DNA of 29,036 nt from an uncultured Oscillospiraceae bacterium (GTDB lineage: Bacteria > Bacillota_A > Clostridia > Oscillospirales > Oscillospiraceae), in contig CAKTNU010000004.1 of NCBI GenBank assembly GCA_934589325.1, forward strand, positions 1 through 29,036. The letters are read 5' to 3'. A program made the position numbers and the translations under genes. Positions 8,441-15,667 of the stretch are shown here, piece after piece. Below the pieces are notes generated by a model. It was not told the DNA's origin. It ran no database searches and saw only the letters and a program-made list of their open reading frames with translations. Positions within the stretch are counted from its first letter, which is position 1; each line of letters starts with the position of its first letter.

Positions 8441-10117
8441 GTGGCAAAGAAGACTCTGCGCCTTACTTCGATCCTTGCATTTTTCTGCGCGCTGCTTCTA
8501 TGCCGCGCATCGCCCGCGATGGCAGATGATACGGACAAGACAGCGGCAATACGGTATTTCTCCGGCCGCATTTCGGACTACTCGGTCGGCGAGGACGAGT
8601 ACAGTCTGCTCCGGCGGCGAATGTACCGCTCGCAGGAGCCGCTTGCCGATCAGCTCCGCGTCAACGGGAGCGAGCCGCTTAGCTTCGGCAGCGGTGACGA
8701 GATGTACTATATTCTGCTTGACGGCGACGATGATGCAGCCGATCCGACGCTCAGCCTCGTAAGCACAGCCGCGGATGCGGAGCTTATCGTCTGCGGCGGA
8801 ATAGACGACGAAATGCTGGCCGACGGCGGAGTTCTACGCTTCATGGTCTGCAGCGGGCGGCGCTACACCGAGTTTGAACTGCATTGCCGCACCCTGCCGC
8901 AGATGTTTCTGTATGTTGACGGGGAAATGACCCGGGATGATTCGTCCGGCCGGATGCTGCTGTACGACAACCGCGCCGAGATAGGACAGCACTGGGTCGA
9001 ATCTGAGATAAAGATACATTTACGCGGTTCATCGGCAGCAACTTTCCCGAAACAAGGCTTCAAGATATCTCTCGTCACCGGCGCTTACACGCTTGATGAG
9101 CCGCGCAGTATTGATCTGCTCGGTCTGCGTGACGATGACGACTGGGTTCTGTACGCCGGGTACAACGACCCCGACCGCATCCGCAATGTGTTTTCCTCAA
9201 AGCTGTGGCACTACAGCTGCGGCAGCAATAACTCCTTCGGCCTCGATAACGGTATGGAGTATAAATATGTCGAGCTGTATATCAACGATAAGTACTGGGG
9301 CCTGTATGCGCTTGGATATCCGGTGGACGGTAAGCAGCTTCAGATATCAAAATCATCGCAGGGACAGACCGACGAGCACCTGTACCGCATACGCTTCTTC
9401 CCAAGCATAGACGATGACGGCAGCGTGCACGGCTTCTCGCTTGAATACGGTACGGAATATGAGGACGGCTCCGAGTGGGATAATCTGCGCGATTATCTTG
9501 AATGGTTAGACAGACTCCAGGCGGGCTGGACGACCAACATCTATGACCGTGTCGACGTGCCGAACGCTATAGACATGTACCTGTTTGTTGATCTTGTTCA
9601 AGGGATGGACAATGTATACCGCAACTTCTACATAAGCGCCAAGTCCACTGAGTCAGGGCATATGATGGTCTACACACCGTGGGATCTTGACCTGTGCTGG
9701 GGCAGCATATGGTCCGAATCCATGACGAATTTCACGCATCAGAACGGCTGCGATCCGTCGGTGACCGTAGCCTCTAGTGCAAATCCCGTGTATTACTATG
9801 TCATCTCCGGCGACGCGCACATGATACGCCTTGTCTGTGACCGGTACTGGGAACTGCGTGATGGTGCATGGTCGGACGACAGCATAAACGAGATGCTCGA
9901 CGAATACGAAGAGGACATTTTCTTCTCCGGCGCGTACAAGCGTGACGTTCAGCGCTGGTGGGCAAGCTCCAGACGCAGCGGTACAAAGGATCTGTCCACA
10001 TTCCGCAAATATGTTATGGAGCGGCTCGAGTATATGGACGAATACATCTCCGCTTTGCCGCTGACCGCAAGAGTCGTCATCTGCAGGAATATGCTGAACA
10101 CAGTCGTTCCTGCATAA
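8441..10117 (+). CDS. Exported CotH-family atypical protein kinase
   Basis: A 558-residue protein with a cleavable signal peptide (hydrophobic residues 6-22, probable cleavage after SPAMA near residue 28) and no later membrane segment. A beta-rich N-terminal region precedes the CotH domain. This contains KIHLRGSSAATFPKQGFKISL (nucleotide-binding lysine region), NVFSSKLWHY, YVELYINDKYWGLYALG, and the metal-binding PWDLDLCWG with Asp415 and Asp417. B. subtilis CotH phosphorylates spore coat proteins; outside spores the family's substrates are largely unknown. The GTG at 8441 is chosen because AGGTG lies 5 nt before it and it leaves a normal signal peptide; an in-frame TTG at 8420 would precede the ribosome site. 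It is the last gene of the VTC operon, followed by a terminator at 10136. Confidence 0.87.
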   Translation: MAKKTLRLTSILAFFCALLLCRASPAMADDTDKTAAIRYFSGRISDYSVGEDEYSLLRRRMYRSQEPLADQLRVNGSEPLSFGSGDEMYYILLDGDDDAADPTLSLVSTAADAELIVCGGIDDEMLADGGVLRFMVCSGRRYTEFELHCRTLPQMFLYVDGEMTRDDSSGRMLLYDNRAEIGQHWVESEIKIHLRGSSAATFPKQGFKISLVTGAYTLDEPRSIDLLGLRDDDDWVLYAGYNDPDRIRNVFSSKLWHYSCGSNNSFGLDNGMEYKYVELYINDKYWGLYALGYPVDGKQLQISKSSQGQTDEHLYRIRFFPSIDDDGSVHGFSLEYGTEYEDGSEWDNLRDYLEWLDRLQAGWTTNIYDRVDVPNAIDMYLFVDLVQGMDNVYRNFYISAKSTESGHMMVYTPWDLDLCWGSIWSESMTNFTHQNGCDPSVTVASSANPVYYYVISGDAHMIRLVCDRYWELRDGAWSDDSINEMLDEYEEDIFFSGAYKRDVQRWWASSRRSGTKDLSTFRKYVMERLEYMDEYISALPLTARVVICRNMLNTVVPA

Positions 10118-10135
10118 ATAATGATATAAATGCGA

Positions 10136-10167
10136 AACAGCCGTCCGGCATACGCCGGACGGCTGTT
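10136..10167. terminator. Bidirectional intrinsic terminator
   Basis: A perfect 14-bp stem (10136-10149 with 10154-10167) with a four-base loop, followed by ATTATATTTT on the plus strand. It ends the VTC/CotH operon and, read from the other side, the convergent pyrR-uraA operon. Confidence 0.85.
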
Positions 10168-10191
10168 ATTATATTTTATCCGATTATATTT

Positions 10192-11574
10192 TTACTTGTT
10201 CTCCATGTTGACTGCGCCGGAGAGGTCGACGGAGGTAGAGCCTTCGTCCTCCTGCTCAAAGACGTAGTCCTTGCCGGGGAGTATCGCGTTGAGGGCGATG
10301 CCGACGATGGAAGAGACCGCGAGTCCGGACAGGCTGACAATACCGATCTGGATGCTGCCGGAGTAGCTGATGCCTATCGCAAGGACGAGGATGAGAGCCG
10401 CGATAATGACGTTGCGGGTGTTGGTGAAGTCGACTTTGTTCTCAACAACGTTGCGCACGCCGACTGCGGAGATCATACCGTAGAGGATGAGCGACACGCC
10501 GCCGATGGTCGCGGTGGGCATTGCGGAGACAAGAGCTGCAAATTTGGGGCAGAAGGAGACGAGGATGGCTATGCAGGCTGCGATGCGGATGACGCGGGGG
10601 TCGTAAACCTTGGACAGCGCGAGGACGCCGGTGTTTTCGCCGTAGGTTGTATTCGCGGGGCCGCCGAAGAGAGCCGCCAGAGAGGTGGCCAGACCGTCGC
10701 CGAGGAGAGTGCGGTGGAAGCCGGGGTCAGACATGAAGTTCTTGCCGACAGTGGAGGATATCGCGCAGATATCGCCGATATGCTCGACCATGGTAGCGAG
10801 GGACAGCGGGACTATGGTGAATACCGCAGACCAAAGCAGCGAGGAGTCTACCTCACCGGCGAACAGGCCGAACACGGTGCTGTTCCAGTGGATGGGCAGG
10901 CCGATCCATGCGGCGTTGGAGACCGCTTCGGAGACGGCCGCACGCTCTGCGGGGTCAACGATAAGTGCGAAAACATAGGAGCCGAGGACACCGAGGAGGA
11001 TGGGGATTATCTTGGTCATGCCCTTGCCCCACATATTGAAGCCGATGACTATTGCGATAGCAACGACTGCGACGAGCCAGTTTGCCTTGCAGTTGTTGAT
11101 TGCAGAAGAGGACAGGGTCAGACCGATCGCAATGATGATGGGTCCGGTCACGATGGGCGGGAAGAAGCGCATGACCTTCTTGACTCCGAAGGTCTTGAAC
11201 AGGATGGACAGAACAACATACATCAGGCCTGCGATGAGGACGCCGAAGCATGCATAGGGCAGAAGCGCGTTATTATAAAGGGGGCTGCCATCAGCCGCGG
11301 CACCGACAGTGCGGATGGCGTTGTAGCCGCCGATGAAAGCGAAGGAGCTGCCGAGGAATGCGGGAACCTTGCCGCCGGTGAGCAGGTGGAACAGCAGTGT
11401 GCCGATGCCGGCGAAAAGCAGTGCAGTGGCAACGTCAAGTCCGGTCAGTGCTGGGACGAGTACGGTCGCGCCGAACATTGCAAACATATGCTGCAGGCCG
11501 AGCAGCAGCATTTTGGGGGTGCCGAGCTGACGGGCGTCATAGATAGGGCCGTCAATGGTGGTTTTCTTGTTCAT
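10192..11574 (-). CDS. uraA: Uracil permease (NCS2 family)
   Basis: Imports uracil, probably by proton symport. The 460-residue protein has the usual 14-segment NCS2 layout and its signatures: QHMFAMFGATVLVP (28-41), GSSFAF (75-80), MVEHIGD with Glu264 and His265, and GPANTTYGENTGV with Glu313. These correspond to the substrate- and proton-binding residues of E. coli UraA (Glu241, His245, Glu290 region). The ATG at 11574 has GAGAGG upstream. It lies 74 bp after pyrR on the same strand, the pyrR-pyrP arrangement known from Bacillus. It should therefore be controlled by the PyrR attenuator upstream of pyrR. The short pyrR-uraA gap holds a weak 5-bp hairpin but no second PyrR site. Xanthine or uric-acid specificity is unlikely given the PyrR linkage. 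Confidence 0.93.
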   Translation of the reverse strand: MNKKTTIDGPIYDARQLGTPKMLLLGLQHMFAMFGATVLVPALTGLDVATALLFAGIGTLLFHLLTGGKVPAFLGSSFAFIGGYNAIRTVGAAADGSPLYNNALLPYACFGVLIAGLMYVVLSILFKTFGVKKVMRFFPPIVTGPIIIAIGLTLSSSAINNCKANWLVAVVAIAIVIGFNMWGKGMTKIIPILLGVLGSYVFALIVDPAERAAVSEAVSNAAWIGLPIHWNSTVFGLFAGEVDSSLLWSAVFTIVPLSLATMVEHIGDICAISSTVGKNFMSDPGFHRTLLGDGLATSLAALFGGPANTTYGENTGVLALSKVYDPRVIRIAACIAILVSFCPKFAALVSAMPTATIGGVSLILYGMISAVGVRNVVENKVDFTNTRNVIIAALILVLAIGISYSGSIQIGIVSLSGLAVSSIVGIALNAILPGKDYVFEQEDEGSTSVDLSGAVNMENK

Positions 11575-11648
11575 TCAATTTACCTCTCTCTGTAGATTTT
11601 TTAATTGAATTTATATAAAGCGGCTGTGCCGCGTTATACCGTATTAAA

Positions 11649-12272
<624 letters not shown>

Positions 12273-12282
12273 CTATGAGCGA

Positions 12283-12304
12283 TCTTCCCGGCGTCTCTGC
12301 ACCG
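12283..12304 (-). promoter_or_regulatory. PyrR-binding hairpin with overlapping antiterminator strand
   Basis: The minus-strand leader forms CGGUG-[CAGAGA]-CGCCG (12289-12304), a 5-bp stem with a CNGNGA hexaloop. This fits the Bacillus PyrR site ARUC-CNGNGA-GGYU, including the U-G pair next to the closing pair; the closing pair here is G-C instead of C-G. The 3' side continues as CCGGGAAGA (12283-12291), which can pair, with one mismatch, with the terminator's 5' arm UCUUGCCGG (12231-12239) to form an antiterminator. PyrR-UMP binding would lock the first hairpin and free the terminator. This is the known PyrR logic, read here directly from the sequence. Confidence 0.8.
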
Positions 12305-12329
12305 TGCTTAAAAATCTCTTATTGTTTGG

Positions 12330-12358
12330 ATTATACGTTATCGTGCCGGAAAAAGCAA
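12330..12358 (-). promoter_or_regulatory. Sigma-A promoter for pyrR-uraA
   Basis: Minus-strand TTGCTT (12353-12358), a 17-bp spacer and a perfect TATAAT (12330-12335). Transcription would start near 12323, leaving a leader of about 130 nt that contains the PyrR hairpin, antiterminator and terminator in the right order. Confidence 0.8.
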
Positions 12359-12427
12359 GAGCGTTTTTTCACTTCGGCATTTTTGACATGTTAAGCGGCG
12401 ATGCGGCCGCGAATTTGTATCCCATGA

Positions 12428-12466
12428 CGAAAAATTGCAGCTCTTTTCAAGAGCCGCAATTTTTCG
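12428..12466 (-). terminator. Intrinsic terminator of the XRE regulator gene
   Basis: An 18-bp inverted repeat (12428-12445 with 12449-12466, one mismatch that becomes G-U on the minus transcript) with a 3-nt loop. The arms begin and end in A5/T5 tracts around a GC core. It lies 8 bp beyond the stop of the minus-strand gene ending at 12474. Confidence 0.8.
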
Positions 12467-12473
12467 CTCGTGA

Positions 12474-13715
12474 TCATATTTTTCGCTTTGCCAGAGCGTA
12501 TGCCGCAATGAACAGAACGGCCTCACCGACGTAGAACATCATAAATCTTGCGTCAGCCTGCTGCTGACGCCTCTGCGCAGCATACAGCTGGTCCAGAGTG
12601 ACAACGTTGACACTTTCAAATTCGTTCTCTACCCATGTTATGCGCGTCCTGCATACATTTTCGTTGCGGCGCAGAAATGTACGCAGCACCGTACCGTCCG
12701 GCGCCTCTATTGTCTCTGTATGCCGTTCGCGCCACTGCAGATAGTCATCGGAGCTGTCATTCACCAATTCCGCAGCCGGTGCGGACGCCCCCTCGACCGG
12801 AGCGGTCGTCGCCTCCATCGGCGTTTCCATGAACTCGACATAGTCGTCGATGCTGTCAAAGCTCATGCTGTCGGCAAAGATGAGTGCACCGCTGTCGACA
12901 TAGAGCTGTGCCGCAAAGGTCACGGCGAGGACGGCGGCGCACATCGCGGTATATCTCAGTCGCAGCTTATCTGCGGCGGCACCGCGCTCATCTGCGGCGT
13001 AAACTCCGCGCTTTGCGCAGACGCGCATAACTATCGCGCTTCCGAGCAGGCCTATTACGGCAGCAATGGCTGCGGCGGGCAGTCCGTATTCTGCCCAGCT
13101 GTCGGCCGCAAGTCCCCATGCCGTGCTATATACCATGGTCAGCGGCAGGGTCGCGGCAAATACGATAAGCGTTACGACACAATTTGCCGCCGCAGTCCGT
13201 ATTATTTTCTCCTTTGCGCGGTCTATAAGCAGCAGATCGGTCTCATATTTCAGCGCCGAGAATGACCTTATGAGCTTTACCGCAAGCCATACAAGGCCGG
13301 CCGCATAGAATATGCAGGCCGAAAAGAAGCCTACATATGCGCGGTTGAAGCCTATGTTGCAGATAAGCGCCGCAATGAATCCGAGCGCGGTGAGCGCATA
13401 TATCCATATAGATGCCACCGTAAACTCGGTACGAACGCGTTCGGCAAGATAGCCGAGCTGCTTCTCCGTTTTCTGCTCCTGCCGCGGCTGGCGCTCCTCC
13501 TGATTTATTCTGCCGCCGCACAGCAGCTCGTCGCAGCTGACACCGAATATCTCGGCCAGCACCGGTATCATCGTCAGGTCGGGATAGCACTCGTCGCGTT
13601 CCCAGCGGCTGACGGCCTTATCAGAAACATTCAGCATCTCTGCAAGCTCGCGCTGAGTCAGCCCCTTCGCCTTGCGCAGAGCGGCAATGAAGCTCCCTAT
13701 CGTTTTCTTTTCCAT
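12474..13715 (-). CDS. Membrane-anchored XRE-family regulator
   Basis: A 413-residue protein. The N-terminal HTH_3 domain (about residues 6-65) reads IGSFIAALRKAKGLTQRELAEMLNVSDKAVSRWERDECYPDL, a canonical Cro/C1-type helix-turn-helix. A charged linker is followed by about five hydrophobic segments between residues 100 and 270. A hydrophilic segment of about 110 residues rich in acidic residues comes next, then a last membrane helix ending in AKRKI. The layout of DNA-binding head, membrane bundle and external loop suggests a one-component sensor that reads an envelope signal; the ligand is unknown. The ATG at 13715 has GAGGAG 6 nt upstream. It is monocistronic, with its own terminator at 12428-12466. 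It could control the neighbouring heptad-repeat membrane protein gene, but no operator was recognised. Confidence 0.85.
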   Translation of the reverse strand: MEKKTIGSFIAALRKAKGLTQRELAEMLNVSDKAVSRWERDECYPDLTMIPVLAEIFGVSCDELLCGGRINQEERQPRQEQKTEKQLGYLAERVRTEFTVASIWIYALTALGFIAALICNIGFNRAYVGFFSACIFYAAGLVWLAVKLIRSFSALKYETDLLLIDRAKEKIIRTAAANCVVTLIVFAATLPLTMVYSTAWGLAADSWAEYGLPAAAIAAVIGLLGSAIVMRVCAKRGVYAADERGAAADKLRLRYTAMCAAVLAVTFAAQLYVDSGALIFADSMSFDSIDDYVEFMETPMEATTAPVEGASAPAAELVNDSSDDYLQWRERHTETIEAPDGTVLRTFLRRNENVCRTRITWVENEFESVNVVTLDQLYAAQRRQQQADARFMMFYVGEAVLFIAAYALAKRKI

Positions 13716-13761
13716 GATTTTCTCCTCGGGATAATGATGTCACTTGGCCTCGTGCAGTCTT

Positions 13762-13791
13762 ATTCTACAAAAACGCAAGAAAAAATGCCAG
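13762..13791 (-). promoter_or_regulatory. Possible promoter of the XRE regulator gene
   Basis: Minus-strand CTGGCA (13786-13791) and TAGAAT (13762-13767) with an 18-bp spacer, placed about 50 nt before the start codon. Matches are 4/6 and 5/6, so this is a weak call. The rest of 13716-13921 holds two small hairpins (TCTCGC/GCGAGA and CCGGT/ACCGG) and the terminator at 13869. Confidence 0.3.
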
Positions 13792-13868
13792 CCCTCAGTC
13801 CGAAAATCTCTCTCGCAAAGCGAGAATCCGGTCAAACCGGCCATCTGACCATCCGCCGCGGCATTGAA

Positions 13869-13893
13869 ATCGCCCCGATATCATCGGGGCGAT
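13869..13893 (-). terminator. Terminator of the heptad-repeat membrane protein gene
   Basis: A perfect 11-bp stem ATCGCCCCGAT/ATCGGGGCGAT (13869-13879 with 13883-13893) with a 3-nt loop. It lies 28 bp past the stop of the minus-strand gene. The U-tract is poor (AUUUCAAU), so termination may be partial. Confidence 0.65.
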
Positions 13894-13921
13894 AAATCTG
13901 GTATGTATTATTTGGTGCTTA

Positions 13922-15478
13922 TCACACAGTCGCGGGGGCGGGCTCCTCAGCCTTCTCTTCAGCCTTGGGCTCGGCTTTCTCCTCGCCGTCGCCGCAGATG
14001 ATAGCCATTACAGTGTTTGCCACTGCCGCCACTGCCACTGCCGCCATAACTATCAGGGGCAGACCGGTGGCTTCGGAACCGGCAATACGGGACAACGGGT
14101 ACTCGTTGCCGCCGCAGATAACGGTAGCGATGAGTCCGCCGAGGGACAGGGCAAATGCGATGACGCCGAGAGTGGTAGTGGCACCGGTGACTCCGCACAG
14201 GCCGAGGATCGCTGCCGCAACACCGACGAGGCAAGCAAGAGCAGCCACGAGAGTGAGGATGACGCGGTTGATTATTTCAGCAGTAACGACGTCAGTAGTA
14301 TCATCGACAAAATCACGTCCGGCCTGAACGACCTCCGCAGCCTTGACAAGATCAACGACCGGCTCGTCATTCATGACGACGACCTCACCGTTTTCATCAA
14401 GCAGCCAGTAATTGAAATCGCTGCCAAGTCTCTTTGCGATGCTCTTGACAAGAGCTTTGCCATCTGCATTGCGGTAAGTCGGAGTGCTGATGACGAGATC
14501 AAGTGCTTCGGCTATCTGGCGCTGGCCGCCCTCAAAGACGGCAAGCTGTGCCGCGCCCTCTGCGAGCTTCGCAGCACCGGCTGCAAGAGTGGCCTGACCT
14601 TCTCTATAGGAAAGGTAGCCTGCGTCAAGATCCTTCTTGGCGGCTGCAAGCTTTGCGTCGTTCTCATCGAGAGCTATCTTGGACTCGGCAAGCTTTTTCT
14701 CACCGGCAGCGATGGTGGCCTCAGCCTCGGCTATCTTCTTTTCGCCCTCGGCGACCTTCTTCTGACCCGCCTCATATTCGGCTATCTTCGCCTGACCTGC
14801 TTCATACTCGGCAACGAGGGAATCCATGGAGTAGCCGGTACCGGCAAGCTCGGCCTCGAAGATACGCTTTGCAGCGGCGACCTCGACGGCGAGGATGGCG
14901 GCTCTGTCATTGTCGCCCTCGGCGACGGCTTTGTCATACTGATTCTGGAGATTTACATACTGATTGTGCAGAGGCTTTACGACGGCATAGATGGGCTGGA
15001 CCTTTGCGAGCTGAGCCTTGCCCTCTTCATATGCTTCCTTGTTGGCGGCGAGAGTGGCCTTGCCTTCCTCAAGCTCCTTTTTGCCCTGCTCGAGCTCTTT
15101 TTTGCCCGCTTCGATGGCCGCTACGCCCTCATCGTAGGCCTTATGAGCCTCGGCGAGCTTGGCAGCATTGGCATCATAGGCAGCCTGACCTGCGTCAAGC
15201 TTTGCTTTGCCGGCGTCAAGCGTTGCTTTGCCGGCGTTGTAGGTGCCAAGACCGGCTCTGTAGGTGTTCACACCGTCGGCATAAATGTCGGAATTGGCCA
15301 TAAGCTCCAGGATTCCGGCATCCATCAGGTCGAAGTTTGCAAGTGCTTCGGCCTTGGTGTCCTCCCAGAACTCCTTGCAGTCCAGCTCGTCCTTGACGCT
15401 TACGCCGCAGGCCCAAGCGCCGAACAGACATACGACTGCAAGTATTGCGCTGAAAATTCTGAGCAGTACTTTCTTCAT
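13922..15478 (-). CDS. Secreted heptad-repeat (xxxLxxG-like) coiled-coil protein with C-terminal membrane helices
   Basis: A 518-residue protein of unknown function. A hydrophobic N-terminal helix (about 6-25) is followed by a long helical region, residues about 70-335. This region is built on seven-residue units such as LDAGKAK, LEEGKAT and LAEGAAQ (Leu/Tyr, then Ala/Glu-Gly), like the xxxLxxG heptads seen in YhgE/Pip-type proteins. A mixed segment (about 340-400) with NYWLLDENGEVVVMNDE precedes three membrane helices (about 410-490) and an acidic Lys/Glu/Ala/Pro tail. The coiled coil should therefore lie outside the membrane. The ATG at 15478 has GGGGAGG 9 nt upstream. A TATAAT at 15520-15525 (minus) could be its -10, but its -35 is weak. 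It does not contain the YhgE N- and C-terminal domains, so I do not call it YhgE. Confidence 0.8.
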   Translation of the reverse strand: MKKVLLRIFSAILAVVCLFGAWACGVSVKDELDCKEFWEDTKAEALANFDLMDAGILELMANSDIYADGVNTYRAGLGTYNAGKATLDAGKAKLDAGQAAYDANAAKLAEAHKAYDEGVAAIEAGKKELEQGKKELEEGKATLAANKEAYEEGKAQLAKVQPIYAVVKPLHNQYVNLQNQYDKAVAEGDNDRAAILAVEVAAAKRIFEAELAGTGYSMDSLVAEYEAGQAKIAEYEAGQKKVAEGEKKIAEAEATIAAGEKKLAESKIALDENDAKLAAAKKDLDAGYLSYREGQATLAAGAAKLAEGAAQLAVFEGGQRQIAEALDLVISTPTYRNADGKALVKSIAKRLGSDFNYWLLDENGEVVVMNDEPVVDLVKAAEVVQAGRDFVDDTTDVVTAEIINRVILTLVAALACLVGVAAAILGLCGVTGATTTLGVIAFALSLGGLIATVICGGNEYPLSRIAGSEATGLPLIVMAAVAVAAVANTVMAIICGDGEEKAEPKAEEKAEEPAPATV

Positions 15479-15567
15479 TGTTTATATCCTCCCCTAAACA
15501 CAGGCCTTAATATAATAAAATTATATTCCCGGACATTAAGAAAATAATTAGAATTTATGCCCGGCCG

Positions 15568-15618
15568 TCAGCCTGTGCCGTTTACGACTTTATGCTCCCT
15601 CCCCCGGAGCGTGGTCAT
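15568..15618 (-). CDS. Possible 16-residue small ORF in a GC-rich intergenic island
   Basis: In the 189-bp gap between ricT and the heptad-repeat protein gene, a minus-strand ATG at 15618 opens a 16-codon frame (MTTLRGREHKVVNGTG), ending with TGA at 15568. AGGAG lies about 9 nt upstream. The segment is markedly richer in GC than its flanks, suggesting some constraint. It might instead be a structured RNA; a short stem (GCTCC/GGAGC) lies inside it. I recognise no family, and coding is uncertain. Confidence 0.2.
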   Translation of the reverse strand: MTTLRGREHKVVNGTG

Positions 15619-15667
15619 GCGCGGGACTCCTACACGATTATGCTGCTTGGATCATTCAGTTTTGCTT

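Noticed and set aside
9958..11595. A 545-codon open frame on the plus strand across uraA
   Set aside because: It is antisense to a clear NCS2 permease. Its product is rich in Gly, Asp, Glu and Arg with no motif or ribosome site, as expected when the sense gene avoids codons that give antisense stops.
11621..11635. GCGGC/GCCGC hairpin between pyrR and uraA as a second attenuator
   Set aside because: Only 5 bp, without a clear U-run after it and with no PyrR loop sequence nearby.
15190..15240. Short tandem repeats as a mobile element or CRISPR
   Set aside because: They are in-frame 21-bp units encoding heptads of a coiled coil, with no spacers and no flanking repeats.
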